DNA from: Alloalcanivorax profundimaris
GTDB lineage: Bacteria; Pseudomonadota; Gammaproteobacteria; Pseudomonadales; Alcanivoracaceae
Direction: 5' to 3'
DNA: 64,000 nt
NCBI RefSeq assembly: GCF_015265435.1
Contig: NZ_JABJWH010000033.1
Span: 50,666-114,665, forward strand
The notes below the pieces were generated by a model. The model ran no database searches, was not told the DNA's origin, and was given only the letters and a program-made list of their open reading frames with translations. The translations under genes and the position numbers were made by a program. Positions 8,115-19,172 of this stretch are shown in pieces (position 1 is the first letter of the stretch; every line of letters starts with the position of its first letter).

Positions 8115-9347
8115 ATGACGAACAATCAGAAACAAACGACGGTCATCGTTGGCGGCGGGCACGCGGCGGGAGCGCTTTTAACAACCCTGTTGCAAAAGAA
8201 ATATCAGCATAAAGTGATTCTGGTGGGCGAAGAGCCCCACCCACCCTATCAGCGCCCGCCTCTGTCCAAGAATTACCTGACAGGCGAAGTTGATCAGGGT
8301 TCACTGTATTTGAAGCCAAGCTCAATATATGAAAACGCGGGTCATCAGTTGCGGCTCGGTGTGCGAGTCGTGCAAATCGATCGAAACAACAAAATCATCC
8401 GGTTGTCGGACCAGAGCACCTTGAAATACGATCAACTTGTCCTGGCCACGGGATCGCGTGTTCGGCGTTTGAATGCGCCGGGAGCGGACTTGAAAGGCAT
8501 TCACTATTTGCATGATATAGCCGATGCGGATAACTTGCGCCAACAATTAGTTGCAGGGAAACGTTTGGTCATCGTGGGTGGCGGCTATATCGGTCTCGAG
8601 GTCGCCGCCAGCGCAAACAAGAGCGGCGTCGATGTCACCGTACTGGAAGCCGCTGATCGGCTTATGCAACGGGTTACTGGGCCGGAGATGTCCGCATTCT
8701 TTTACGCCAAGCATACTAACGCCGGCGTGGACGTACGTTTGAACACCGCGGTTACCGGCTTCGAAGCGGGAGAGCAAGGTTGTGTGACGGGCGTAAGATT
8801 GGCGAACGGCGGTATCGTGCCGGCCGATATCGTGCTTGTTTCCATCGGTGTTCTTCCGGAAACCGCTCTGGCCGAGGCCGCGGGCTTGCCCTGTGATGAC
8901 GGTATTGTCGTTGACGAGTTTACTCGTACCGCGGATCCCGCTGTCCTGGCGATCGGCGACTGTACCCGCCACCGGAATCTGTTATTTGAAAAGATGCAAC
9001 GACTTGAGTCCGTGGCGAATGCCGTCGATCAGGCTCGTACTGCGGCCGCGACGCTTATGGGTGAGCGCGTGCCCTACACAAGCGTGCCGTGGTTCTGGTC
9101 GAACCAGTTTAACGTACGCTTACAAATGGTGGGGTTATCTCAAAACCACGATCAGCGGGTGGTTCGCGGCGATCCCTCGGATGAAGCGTTTGTGGTATTC
9201 TATTTACGCGGAAGCCGGCTGGTGGCCGTTGACGCGGTAAATCTGCCCATGGCCTTCATGGTCGGGAAGAAGCTTGTATATCAAGGCAAGGACGTCGATG
9301 TTGAAGCATTGAAAGATCCGAGCACCGAATTGAAATCGTTGGTATAA
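8115..9347 (+). CDS. NAD(P)H-dependent ferredoxin reductase for the P450 system
   Basis: 410 residues from the ATG at 8115, which has an AGAGACAGG leader; the frame is open 75 nt further upstream without a better start. There are two dinucleotide-binding motifs: VGGGHAAGA at the N-terminus for FAD and VIVGGGYIGLEVA around residue 145 for NAD(P)H. AIGDCTRH marks the second FAD contact. This is the putidaredoxin/rubredoxin reductase family. It closes the operon and would recharge the ferredoxin encoded at 4627. Confidence 0.93.
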   Translation: MTNNQKQTTVIVGGGHAAGALLTTLLQKKYQHKVILVGEEPHPPYQRPPLSKNYLTGEVDQGSLYLKPSSIYENAGHQLRLGVRVVQIDRNNKIIRLSDQSTLKYDQLVLATGSRVRRLNAPGADLKGIHYLHDIADADNLRQQLVAGKRLVIVGGGYIGLEVAASANKSGVDVTVLEAADRLMQRVTGPEMSAFFYAKHTNAGVDVRLNTAVTGFEAGEQGCVTGVRLANGGIVPADIVLVSIGVLPETALAEAAGLPCDDGIVVDEFTRTADPAVLAIGDCTRHRNLLFEKMQRLESVANAVDQARTAAATLMGERVPYTSVPWFWSNQFNVRLQMVGLSQNHDQRVVRGDPSDEAFVVFYLRGSRLVAVDAVNLPMAFMVGKKLVYQGKDVDVEALKDPSTELKSLV

Positions 9348-9586
9348 GGCATGATACCGAAGCAGCATCGGCATTCGGTGTGACGCAGACCGTACACGGC
9401 CCGGACCTCCTCCCTGGCCAGCTGACCAAGGCCGGTGGTGCTTAGCCGATGACTTGTGAGAAAATCAGCGGGCCGCGCGGATCTTCGGCGTGACGAGCCA
9501 TTACGGGGAAGTCGTCGGTCTGACGCAGGCAATGGACTCTCGCAATTCGGATTCGTGCCGTACCCCGAGGCCGGAGGAGAAAAACC
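9348..9586. other. intergenic region between ferredoxin reductase and TetR regulator
   Basis: 239 bases without a convincing gene. A weak hairpin with arms ACCGAA and TTCGGT occurs just after the reductase stop, but it has no T-run, so it is not a clear rho-independent terminator. A strong GGAGGAG stands before the TetR start. Nothing else was recognised. Confidence 0.5.
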
Positions 9587-10216
9587 ATGAGAAAAAAGCG
9601 CCCGGCCGGTCCGGCCCGGTCTGATCGTCAGTTTGTATTGACATCCGCCGCTCGACTGTTTCGTGAGCAGGGCTATGACCGGACCACGGTGAAGGAAATC
9701 GCAAAAGCGTGTAATTTGCTGCCCGGCAGCCTTCATTACCGGTATCAGGCCAAGGAGGATATTCTTGTTGATCTGATGCGCCTTGGTTTGGAGCAAACCT
9801 CGACTGCTGTCTCCGAAGCCGTGGCCGGTGCGGCGGAACCCGTGGAGCAGTTGCGTAGAGGCATCAATGCGCACCTTCAGATGCTGGTCAGCGGCTCGGA
9901 CATGGTCTATGTACTGTTGTTTGAGTGGCGTTCTCTGCGCGGCGAGGCACGCAAGGAGATGATCAAGTTGCGCGACCGTTATGAGTCCCTCTGGGCGACT
10001 ATGCTCAAGTCACTGGCGGAGAAAGGGGTAATTCGAAAGGAAGTGGATCTGGATTTGCTGCGGCTTATAGGCCTCGGCGCGCTCAACTGGGTAGCCACCT
10101 GGTTTAGCGACGATGGTCGCTACACGCTAGAGGAGATAGGTGATTTTGTCTGGCGCATGATCCGCGACGCGGTGCTAAAGGAGCGCCTGCACGATGTGCG
10201 GACTGAATACGGTTGA
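9587..10216 (+). CDS. TetR-family transcriptional regulator
   Basis: 209 residues. The N-terminal helix-turn-helix is typical: FVLTSAARLFREQGYDRTTV, KEIAKACNLLPGSLHYRYQAKEDIL. The C-terminal ligand-binding half has no assignable specificity; many such proteins sense acyl-CoA or hydrophobic compounds. A GGAGGAG before the ATG supports the start. It lies at the end of the low-GC oxidation island and may control one of its operons, for instance through the palindrome in the minus-strand promoter at 3285-3304; that link is speculative. Confidence 0.9.
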   Translation: MRKKRPAGPARSDRQFVLTSAARLFREQGYDRTTVKEIAKACNLLPGSLHYRYQAKEDILVDLMRLGLEQTSTAVSEAVAGAAEPVEQLRRGINAHLQMLVSGSDMVYVLLFEWRSLRGEARKEMIKLRDRYESLWATMLKSLAEKGVIRKEVDLDLLRLIGLGALNWVATWFSDDGRYTLEEIGDFVWRMIRDAVLKERLHDVRTEYG

Positions 10217-10385
10217 TCGGCGCCCCTATGGCTCTAACGTCAGGCCCCCGGGAGCATCGGCGCCTCGGTGAACCCAGCTCCGGCAAGGCGCGGTCTTTGG
10301 ATTGATGACGAAAGAAAGTTCGCCAGAAGTGGGGCTGGGCAAGAGGCGCCCGGTGGCGGATCATTGGCGGTTTTGAATCGGTTTC

Positions 10386-10394
10386 TGCTACACT
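10386..10394 (+). promoter_or_regulatory. extended -10 promoter element upstream of the RDD gene
   Basis: TGCTACACT fits the extended -10 pattern TGnTAnnnT. A weak -35 (TTGGCG at 10364) stands 19 nt before the hexamer. Transcription starting near 10401 would run into the hairpin at 10432-10452 before reaching the RDD start codon. Confidence 0.4.
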
Positions 10395-10431
10395 CGCGCA
10401 TCGGGCCGAGTACCCAGCATGAAACGAAGCT

Positions 10432-10452
10432 CCCGCTAAACGCGGGCTTTTT
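10432..10452 (+). terminator. rho-independent terminator in the leader of the RDD gene
   Basis: CCCGC - TAAAC - GCGGG followed by CTTTTTATT. It lies only about 50 nt after a candidate promoter and 50 nt before the RDD start, so it either ends a very short RNA or attenuates the RDD-queA transcript. Confidence 0.65.
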
Positions 10453-10501
10453 ATTCCGTATCCGTTCGTCGCCAGACGCTGGTCCGCCCGTCGGAGCCCC
10501 C

Positions 10502-10975
10502 ATGATTGAAGACGCCAAACCCGCCGGTTTGCTCAAACGCTTTATGGCCCTGGTTTACGACGGCTTCCTGGTGATCGCCCTGTGGTTCGTCAGCGCCGGT
10601 CTGTTCGTGCTTCTCTATAACCATACCGGCCTGCCGGTGCAGGACATCAATGGTGTCACCCGCGCCGACCCGATGGTGCTGCGCGGCGTGCTGTTCCCGC
10701 TGCTGGTCCTGGAAACCTGGGCCTTCTACGCCTGGTTCTGGCTGCACGGCGGCCAGACCCTGGGCATGCGCGCCTGGCGCCTGCAGGTGCGCGACTACCG
10801 GGGCGGCCCCATGCGTTTCTGGCAGACGGTGGCCCGTTTCGCCGCCGCCGGGTTGTCCTGGCTGGCCCTCGGCGCCGGCTATCTGGTGGTGCTGGTGCAC
10901 CCGCACCAGACCCTCCATGACCGCCTGTCGCTCACCGCCACCGTGGTGTTGCCCAAGGGCGCCAAGGCGGTCTGA
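10502..10975 (+). CDS. RDD-family integral membrane protein
   Basis: 157 residues from the ATG at 10502; the open frame further upstream crosses the terminator hairpin and is not coding. The N-terminus has the family pattern LLKRFMALVYDG (the R and D that give the family its name), two hydrophobic segments follow, then GQTLGMRAWRLQV and a third segment, ending in HPHQTLHDRLS. RDD proteins are small inner-membrane proteins whose function is mostly unknown; some act in ion transport. It is 21 nt upstream of queA and probably co-transcribed with it. Confidence 0.88.
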   Translation: MIEDAKPAGLLKRFMALVYDGFLVIALWFVSAGLFVLLYNHTGLPVQDINGVTRADPMVLRGVLFPLLVLETWAFYAWFWLHGGQTLGMRAWRLQVRDYRGGPMRFWQTVARFAAAGLSWLALGAGYLVVLVHPHQTLHDRLSLTATVVLPKGAKAV

Positions 10976-10996
10976 CCGGGGTGGAGGAATAACCGC

Positions 10997-13167
<2,171 letters not shown>

Positions 13168-13190
13168 CGACGATAACGTGGAGTAACGTA

Positions 13191-13523
13191 ATGAACTGGT
13201 TGATTTCTCCCGCGCACGCCCAGACCGGCGGCGGCGCCGCGCCCGGTGGTGGCGGCATCGAACTGATCATGCTGGTGGTGATGGTGGTGGTGTTCTACTT
13301 CTTCCTGATCCGGCCGCAGCAGAAGCGCGCCAAGGAACACAAGAACCTGGTGCAGAGCCTGAACAAGGGCGACGAAGTGATCACCAGCGGCGGCATCGTG
13401 GGCCGCGTCACCAAGGTCACCGACGACTTCGTGGTTCTGGAGATCAGCAACAACCTGGAAATCAAACTGCAAAAACAGAGTGTCCAGGCCACGCTGCCCA
13501 AGGGCACCATCAAATCAATCTGA
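13191..13523 (+). CDS. yajC: Sec translocase accessory protein YajC
   Basis: 110 residues with a Gly-rich N-terminus, one strongly hydrophobic membrane segment (about 24-43) ending in FYFFLIRPQQKRAKEH, and a small soluble domain (LNKGDEVITSGGIVGRV). YajC binds SecDF in the inner membrane. It sits 11 nt before secD. Confidence 0.96.
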   Translation: MNWLISPAHAQTGGGAAPGGGGIELIMLVVMVVVFYFFLIRPQQKRAKEHKNLVQSLNKGDEVITSGGIVGRVTKVTDDFVVLEISNNLEIKLQKQSVQATLPKGTIKSI

Positions 13524-13534
13524 AGTAACGCCTT

Positions 13535-15415
13535 ATGACCCGCTATCCGCGCTGGAAATTCTTCCTGCTCCTGGCCGTGCTGTTGGCGTGCGGTCTCTAT
13601 GCCCTGCCCAACGCCTTTCCGGACGTGCCCGCCATCCAGATCAGCGCCGATGACGCCGGCGAGGAAGTGCCCGCCAGCGTGCGGCAGCGGGTGCTCGACA
13701 CCCTGGATCAGGCGGGCCTGTCCCACGGCGAAGGGGAGACCGTCAACACCTCCTGGATGGTGCGGCTGGACAGCACCGACGCTCAGCTGCGCGCCAAGGA
13801 AATGCTCACCGAGCAACTCGGCGACGACTATGTGGTGGCGCTTAACCTGGCGCCCACCACGCCGCAGTGGCTGCGCGCGGTGGGTGCCTCGCCCATGAAT
13901 CTGGGCCTGGACCTGCGCGGTGGCGTGCACTTCCTGCTGCAGGTGGACATGGAAACGGTGATCCGCCAGCGCATGGATGCCTGGTCCGGCCAGGCCAAGA
14001 TGGCCCTGCGCGACGAGGGCATTCGCTACCGGGACGTGGCCATCGAGAACCGTACCCTGGTGGCCACCTTCGACGACCAGGTGGCCGCCGACGCCGCCCG
14101 TTCGCCGCTGCGCACCGCGCTGCCGGAATTCACCCTGTCCCAGGCCAGCGAGCAGCCGCGTCTGACCCTGACCCTCAACGCGTCCACCCTGGAAGAATTG
14201 CAGGACTACGCGGTGGAACAGAACCGCACGGCGTTGAACAACCGGGTCAACGAACTGGGCGTGGCCGAGGCGGTGGTGCAGCGCCAGGGCGCCGACCGCA
14301 TCGTGGTGCAGCTGCCCGGCGTGCAGGACGCCGCCCAGGCGCGCCGCATCCTGGGCCGCACCGCGACCCTGGAGTTCCGCCTGGTGGCGGACCAGTATTC
14401 CTCCCAGCGCGCCGCCACCGGCATCGCGCCGCCGGGCACCGAGATCTTCCCGTTCAAGGATCAGGGCGACCGCCCGGTGATCCTGGAGAAATCCAAGATC
14501 GCCACCGGCGACCAGGTCACCAATGCGCGCATGGGCTTCGACCAGCAGAGCGGCCAGCCGCAGGTGAACGTGGAGCTGGACTCCACCGGCGCGCGCAGCA
14601 TGCAGCGCATCACCGCCAAGAACGTGGGCAACCCCATGGCGGTGCTGTTCATCGAAACCAAGACCGACATGAAGACGGTGGAGGGCGAGGACGGCGAGCG
14701 CCGCCAGGTGCCGCAAAGCACCACCGAGCGTTACGTGATCAACGTGGCCACCATCCAGGACACCCTGGGCAGCCGCTTCCGGATCACCGGCCTGGACAGC
14801 CCGGCGGAAGCCTCGGAACTGGCGCTGCTGCTGCGCGCCGGCTCCCTGGCGGCGCCGGTCACCATCGTCGAGGAACGCACCGTGGGGCCGAGCCTGGGCC
14901 GCGAGAACATCGAAGCGGGCCTCAAGTCCATGGCCCTGGGCATGGCCCTGGTGCTGGTGTTCATGCTGGTCTGGTACAAGGTGTTCGGCATCTTCGCCAA
15001 CATCGCCCTGCTGGGTAACCTGGTGATCATCGTCGGCGTGATGTCGCTGATCCCCGGCGCCACCCTGACGCTGCCGGGCATCGCCGGCATCGTGCTGACC
15101 GTGGGCATGGCGGTGGACGCCAACGTGCTGATCTACGAGCGCATCCGCGAGGAACTGCGCAGGGGACGGCGGCCCCGGGAGGCCATCGATGAAGGCTACA
15201 ACCGGGCCTTCACCACCATCCTGGACGCCAACATCACCACCCTAATCGTGGCGGTGATCCTGTTCTCCGCCGGCACCGGTTCGGTACAGGGCTTCGCCGT
15301 GACGCTGTTCATCGGCATCCTGTCGTCCATGTTCACCGCCATCGTCGGTACCCGCGCGCTGGTGGAAATGACCTACGGTCGCGGCGCCCGGGCGCCGGCC
15401 AAACTGAGCATCTGA
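13535..15415 (+). CDS. secD: protein translocase subunit SecD
   Basis: 626 residues. One N-terminal membrane segment, a long periplasmic part with LGLDLRGGVHFLLQVD (the SecD signature), and a C-terminal five-helix RND-type domain with GMAVDANVLIYERIREE. SecD with SecF uses the proton motive force to complete secretion through SecYEG. Followed after 7 nt by secF. Confidence 0.97.
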   Translation: MTRYPRWKFFLLLAVLLACGLYALPNAFPDVPAIQISADDAGEEVPASVRQRVLDTLDQAGLSHGEGETVNTSWMVRLDSTDAQLRAKEMLTEQLGDDYVVALNLAPTTPQWLRAVGASPMNLGLDLRGGVHFLLQVDMETVIRQRMDAWSGQAKMALRDEGIRYRDVAIENRTLVATFDDQVAADAARSPLRTALPEFTLSQASEQPRLTLTLNASTLEELQDYAVEQNRTALNNRVNELGVAEAVVQRQGADRIVVQLPGVQDAAQARRILGRTATLEFRLVADQYSSQRAATGIAPPGTEIFPFKDQGDRPVILEKSKIATGDQVTNARMGFDQQSGQPQVNVELDSTGARSMQRITAKNVGNPMAVLFIETKTDMKTVEGEDGERRQVPQSTTERYVINVATIQDTLGSRFRITGLDSPAEASELALLLRAGSLAAPVTIVEERTVGPSLGRENIEAGLKSMALGMALVLVFMLVWYKVFGIFANIALLGNLVIIVGVMSLIPGATLTLPGIAGIVLTVGMAVDANVLIYERIREELRRGRRPREAIDEGYNRAFTTILDANITTLIVAVILFSAGTGSVQGFAVTLFIGILSSMFTAIVGTRALVEMTYGRGARAPAKLSI

Positions 15416-15422
15416 GGTGGCT

Positions 15423-16346
15423 ATGCCTACGCCTACGAAAACGATCAATTTCATGGGCATTCGCAAGGTGCTGGGCACCTTGTCGATTTGCCTGGTGGTG
15501 GCGTCCATCATCCTGCTCGCCACCCGCGGCCTGAACCTGGGCCTGGACTTCACCGGCGGCACCACCGTGGTGGTGGAAGCGCCGGCGGACATCGACATCG
15601 CCCAGGTCCGCCAGGATCTGGAAGAGGCCGGTTTCAGCGACGCCGTGGTCCAGCAGTACGGCTCCGCCCGCGACATCAGCGTGCGCGTGGCGCCCCAGGA
15701 GGGCATGGAAGCCGATCAGGTCGGGCAGAACGTGTACCAGACCCTGTCCGGCGGCATCGATGACCTGCAGCTCAAGCAGGTGGAATTCGTCGGCCCCCAG
15801 GTGGGCGACGAGCTGCGCGACCAGTCCGGGCTGGCCATGCTGATGGCCCTGGGCCTGATGCTGGTGTACGTCTGGTTCCGGTTCAGCAACAAATTCGGCA
15901 TCGCCACCGTGGCGGCCCTGCTGCACGACGTGATCATCGTGCTGGGCCTGTTTTCCCTGGTGCGCTGGCCGTTCGACCTGACGGTGCTGGCCGCGGTGCT
16001 GGCGCTGATCGGTTACTCGCTGAACGACTCCATCGTGGTCGCCGACCGCATCCGCGAAAACTTCCGCAATACCCGGGAAACCGATCCCCACGTGATCGTC
16101 AACGGGGCCATCAGCGAGACCCTGAGCCGCACCATCAACACCTCCTTCACCACCATCCTGGTGCTGGTGGCGCTGTTCTTCTTCGGCGGCGAGGTGATGC
16201 GCGCCTTCTCCGAGGCGCTGCTGGTGGGCATCTTCGTGGGTACCTACTCGTCCATTTACGTGGTGGCGAACCTGCTGTTCACCCTGGGCGTCTCCAAGGA
16301 AGACTTCCTGATCCCCGAAAAGGAAGAAATCGACGAAATGCCCTGA
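15423..16346 (+). CDS. secF: protein translocase subunit SecF
   Basis: 307 residues from the ATG at 15423, which has GAGGTGG immediately upstream; a GTG six bases earlier falls inside this ribosome binding site. Contains GLNLGLDFTGGTTVVVE (SecF signature), LLHDVIIVLG and the fourth-helix motif GYSLNDSIVVADRIRE. Partner of SecD. In Pseudomonas-like genomes suhB normally follows soon after; here a catabolic cluster intervenes. Confidence 0.97.
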   Translation: MPTPTKTINFMGIRKVLGTLSICLVVASIILLATRGLNLGLDFTGGTTVVVEAPADIDIAQVRQDLEEAGFSDAVVQQYGSARDISVRVAPQEGMEADQVGQNVYQTLSGGIDDLQLKQVEFVGPQVGDELRDQSGLAMLMALGLMLVYVWFRFSNKFGIATVAALLHDVIIVLGLFSLVRWPFDLTVLAAVLALIGYSLNDSIVVADRIRENFRNTRETDPHVIVNGAISETLSRTINTSFTTILVLVALFFFGGEVMRAFSEALLVGIFVGTYSSIYVVANLLFTLGVSKEDFLIPEKEEIDEMP

Positions 16347-16373
16347 AAAGGCAGTTAAGAGTGAATAGTTAAC

Positions 16374-16393
16374 AGTTAACAGTGAATAGTTAA
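16374..16393. repeat. left arm of a long inverted repeat flanking the secF terminator
   Basis: AGTTAACAGTGAATAGTTAA at 16374-16393 is matched in inverted orientation at 16502-16521 with one mismatch. The surrounding 16354-16400 is itself built of repeated GTTAACAG/GTGAATAG words. A-T rich against very GC-rich neighbours. Confidence 0.8.
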
Positions 16394-16427
16394 CAGCTAA
16401 AAGACGCGACGAGCGTCGCCACCAACG

Positions 16428-16473
16428 AAAAGGCCGTGCCCGCGAATGAACGCTGGCACGGCCTTTTTGTTTT
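16428..16473 (+). terminator. rho-independent terminator of the sec operon
   Basis: Stem AGGCCGTGCC (16431-16440) pairs with GGCACGGCC (16455-16463), with an A-run before and TTTTTGTTTT after, so it could work in both directions: for secF and for the converging aminotransferase gene. Confidence 0.9.
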
Positions 16474-16501
16474 CCCCAGGGCCGGCTATGCCGGCCAACT
16501 A

Positions 16502-16521
16502 TTAACTGTTCACTGTTAACT
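16502..16521. repeat. right arm of the inverted repeat around the secF terminator
   Basis: TTAACTGTTCACTGTTAACT is the reverse complement of the left arm with one mismatch (19 of 20). Together the arms would form a long cruciform with the terminator hairpin at its tip. It marks one edge of the cluster inserted between secF and suhB. Confidence 0.8.
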
Positions 16522-16533
16522 ATTAACTGCTCT

Positions 16534-17736
16534 TTACCAGTCTTGTTTTTCCATCCAGGGGATGATGCGCTCGAAGGCCGCCTCGATCTGATCCAGGGAG
16601 GTGGAGTAGCTGATCCTCAGCGCGTTCGAGCAACTGTCCCCGAAGGTTTCCCCGGCCACCGTGCACACGCCGGTCTCGCGCAGCAGCTTCAAGGCCACGT
16701 TGCCGCCGTTGACGCCGTCCGGCAGGGACGGGAACAGGTAGAAGGCGCCGTCCGGCCGGTAGCCGGTCAGGTGCGGGGTCTGCTTGACCAGGTCCACCAG
16801 CCGGTCGCGGCGGTGCTGATATTCCTCCAGCATGCGATCAATGAAGCTTCGATCACCGCGCAACGCCGCCACCCCGGCCCATTGGCAGGGCGTGTTCGCT
16901 ACCGTGGTGGTGAACATGTGGTAGCGCCTCAATTTCTTGATCGCCCCCTGGCTGGCCATCAACCAGCCGATGCGCATGCCGGCCATGCTGAAGGTCTTGG
17001 AGAAACTGGAGATCACCATGACGTGGTCCAGGTCCGAGCAGCAGGACAGCACGCTGGGGTACTCCTTGCCGTCATAGATCAGATGGTCGTAGACCTCGTC
17101 GCTGATCACGTAGACGCCCCGGTAGGCCGCCTCCTGCACGATCGCCTCCACGGTCTCCCGGGGATAGAGGGTGCCGGTGGGGTTGCTCGGCGAGTTGAGC
17201 ACGATGGCGTAGGTGTTGGCGTCGATGGCGTCGATCACTTCCTGGGGATCGAGCTGGTGCTGGTTTTCCGCCCGGGTGGGGATGCTCTTCACCACGCCGC
17301 CGTTCATGCGAATGAGCGGCGCGTACAGCATGAACGACGGCTCCGGCACGATGAATTCCCGGCCCGGCGCCGAGGTGGCGGTGAGCGCCAGATAAATCGC
17401 CTCGGTGGCGCCGGTGGTGATCATGATGTTTTCCGGCACCAGGGTGCGGTGGTAGCGCTCGCCGTAATATTCGGCCAGCGCTTCCAGCAGCTCCGGCAGG
17501 CCGGCGTCCATGGTGTAGCCGGTCTGCCCGGCCTGCAGGGCGTCCACCGTCGCCTGCACCACGTGCTCCGGCGGTTTCAGATCCGGCTGGCCGATCGACA
17601 GGTGGATCACGTCGTCCATGGTCGATGCCAGGTTCACCATGCGGCGAATGCCCGGCACCGGAATGGTGAGCAGCGCCGGGTTCCAGATCGGGTCCTCGGT
17701 TTCGTAGAAATCCGTGTCCAGGTTGATGTTGCTCAT
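16534..17736 (-). CDS. pyridoxal-phosphate aminotransferase, class I/II
   Basis: 400 residues from the ATG at 17736, seven bases after GGAGG; a GTG two codons upstream is possible. Motifs: NSPSNPTGTLY, SDEVYDHLIY, and the PLP lysine in SFSKTFSMAGMRIGWL. This is the aspartate/aromatic aminotransferase fold type I family; the exact amino donor cannot be read. Its start abuts the amidase stop, so it is the last gene of the minus-strand catabolic cluster. Confidence 0.92.
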   Translation of the reverse strand: MSNINLDTDFYETEDPIWNPALLTIPVPGIRRMVNLASTMDDVIHLSIGQPDLKPPEHVVQATVDALQAGQTGYTMDAGLPELLEALAEYYGERYHRTLVPENIMITTGATEAIYLALTATSAPGREFIVPEPSFMLYAPLIRMNGGVVKSIPTRAENQHQLDPQEVIDAIDANTYAIVLNSPSNPTGTLYPRETVEAIVQEAAYRGVYVISDEVYDHLIYDGKEYPSVLSCCSDLDHVMVISSFSKTFSMAGMRIGWLMASQGAIKKLRRYHMFTTTVANTPCQWAGVAALRGDRSFIDRMLEEYQHRRDRLVDLVKQTPHLTGYRPDGAFYLFPSLPDGVNGGNVALKLLRETGVCTVAGETFGDSCSNALRISYSTSLDQIEAAFERIIPWMEKQDW

Positions 17737-17738
17737 GA

Positions 17739-19157
17739 TCACGCCTCCATGCCGGCGAGCGCCAGATCCGGGCGCTCGGTGAACGGGCGGGCCTGTTCGA
17801 ACAGGTGGCCGGCCTTGAGCACCAACTCGTCCTGGAAGCGGCGCCCGACGATTTGCAGCCCCATGGGCAGGCCGTCGCTGGCGCGCCCCAGGGGCACCGA
17901 CAGGGCCGGCTGGCCGGTCATGTTGAACGGGTAGGTGAAGGGGGTCCAGGTAGGCCAGCGGGTATTGGGCCAGTCCCGCGGCACTTCCCGGTTGGTGTCG
18001 AAAGCGGTGATCGGCAGGGTCGGGGTGACCAGCAGATCGTACTTCTGATGAAACACCGCCATCCGTTCCGACAGCGCCATGCGTTCATTGACCGCCGCCA
18101 GGTAGTCAAGCATGGACAGCTTCTCCGCCTTTTCCACCACCTGAACCAGAGCCGGGTCCATCAGGTCGCGCTTGCGCGGGCCCAGGTCCCGGCAGGCGTT
18201 GGCGGCGCCCCCGTAGAACAGGTGGCCGAAGGCGGCCAGCGGGTTGCTGAACCCCGGGTCCACCTCCACCACGGTGGCGCCCAGATCCCGGAATACCGCC
18301 AGCGCCTCGGCGGTGGCGCGTTCGATCTCCGGGTCCACGTCCACATAGCCAAGATTGTTGCTGTAAGCGATCCGCAGGCCGCTCAGGTCGCCCTGGAGCG
18401 CGCCCAGATAATCCACGTTGCGGCGCGGCGCCGCCTGGGCGTCGCGCGGGTCCGCTTCGGTGAGCACCTGCATCATCAGCGCGCAGTCTTCCACCGTACG
18501 GGTCATGGGCCCGGCGTGGGCCAGGGTGCCGAACGGGCTGGCCGGCCAGTGCGGCACTTCGCCGAAGGTGGGCTTGTGGCCGACGATGCCGCAGAACGCG
18601 GCGGGGATACGGATCGAGCCGCCAGCGTCGGTGCCCAGGGCCAGCGGCGCCATGCACGCCGACACCGCCGCCGCCGAGCCGCCGCTGGAGCCGCCGGCGG
18701 TCTTTTCCGGGTTCCAGGGGTTGTTGGTGGGGCCGCACAGAGGGCTGTCGGTGATGCCCTTCCAGCCGAACTCCGGCGTGGTGGTCTTGCCCAGGGGCAC
18801 ATAGCCGTGCCGCTCCAGGGCGGCCACCGCCGGCGAGCGCTTGTTTAGGGTGCTCTCCGGGTCGATGGTGCGCGAGCCTTTGACGGTGGGCCACATCGGC
18901 GTCAGGAAGACATCCTTCACCGCCACCGGGATGCCGTCCAGCAGCCCGCGGGGTTCCCCCCGGCGGTAGCGCTGCTCGGCGGCGCCGGCCTCGGCCAGGG
19001 TGGTATCGCGATCAATCAGACACCAGGCGTTGATGGCGTGGTCGTGGTGCTGCACGTGGTCGAGCAGGGTGGCCGCTACCTCCACCGGCGACAGCTCGCC
19101 GCTTTCGAAGGCCCGTTTCAGAGCGGTGGCGGTGAGCATCCTGATTTCATCGGCCAT
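17739..19157 (-). CDS. amidase (amidase signature family)
   Basis: 472 residues. Carries the catalytic Lys in PVAVKDVF, the Gly/Ser-rich signature GGSSGGSAAAVSACMAPLALG and the downstream TDAGGSIRIPAAFCG serine region, giving the Ser-cisSer-Lys triad. It hydrolyses a carboxamide or carbamoyl compound to acid and ammonia; the substrate is unknown. No GatB/GatC partner is next to it, so a tRNA amidotransferase role is unlikely. Flanked 15 nt upstream by a hydroxyacid dehydrogenase. Confidence 0.92.
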   Translation of the reverse strand: MADEIRMLTATALKRAFESGELSPVEVAATLLDHVQHHDHAINAWCLIDRDTTLAEAGAAEQRYRRGEPRGLLDGIPVAVKDVFLTPMWPTVKGSRTIDPESTLNKRSPAVAALERHGYVPLGKTTTPEFGWKGITDSPLCGPTNNPWNPEKTAGGSSGGSAAAVSACMAPLALGTDAGGSIRIPAAFCGIVGHKPTFGEVPHWPASPFGTLAHAGPMTRTVEDCALMMQVLTEADPRDAQAAPRRNVDYLGALQGDLSGLRIAYSNNLGYVDVDPEIERATAEALAVFRDLGATVVEVDPGFSNPLAAFGHLFYGGAANACRDLGPRKRDLMDPALVQVVEKAEKLSMLDYLAAVNERMALSERMAVFHQKYDLLVTPTLPITAFDTNREVPRDWPNTRWPTWTPFTYPFNMTGQPALSVPLGRASDGLPMGLQIVGRRFQDELVLKAGHLFEQARPFTERPDLALAGMEA

Positions 19158-19172
19158 GGCTTTCCTCCTTCT

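Larger units (their letters stand above)
10217..10501. other. boundary region between the oxidation island and the core genome
   Basis: 285 bases without a supported gene. The upper part is unremarkable. The lower part holds an extended -10 (TGCTACACT, 10386-10394) and a hairpin terminator (10432-10452) about 50 nt further on, annotated separately. Base composition rises sharply just beyond this point. Confidence 0.5.

Noticed and set aside
13256..13300. His-rich repeat (six or more His) on the minus strand near yajC
   Set aside because: Antisense of the Met/Val-rich membrane helix of yajC.
13867..15018. 383-codon plus-strand open frame inside secD
   Set aside because: Alternative frame of secD with Arg/Gly/Pro-rich translation, no start signal.
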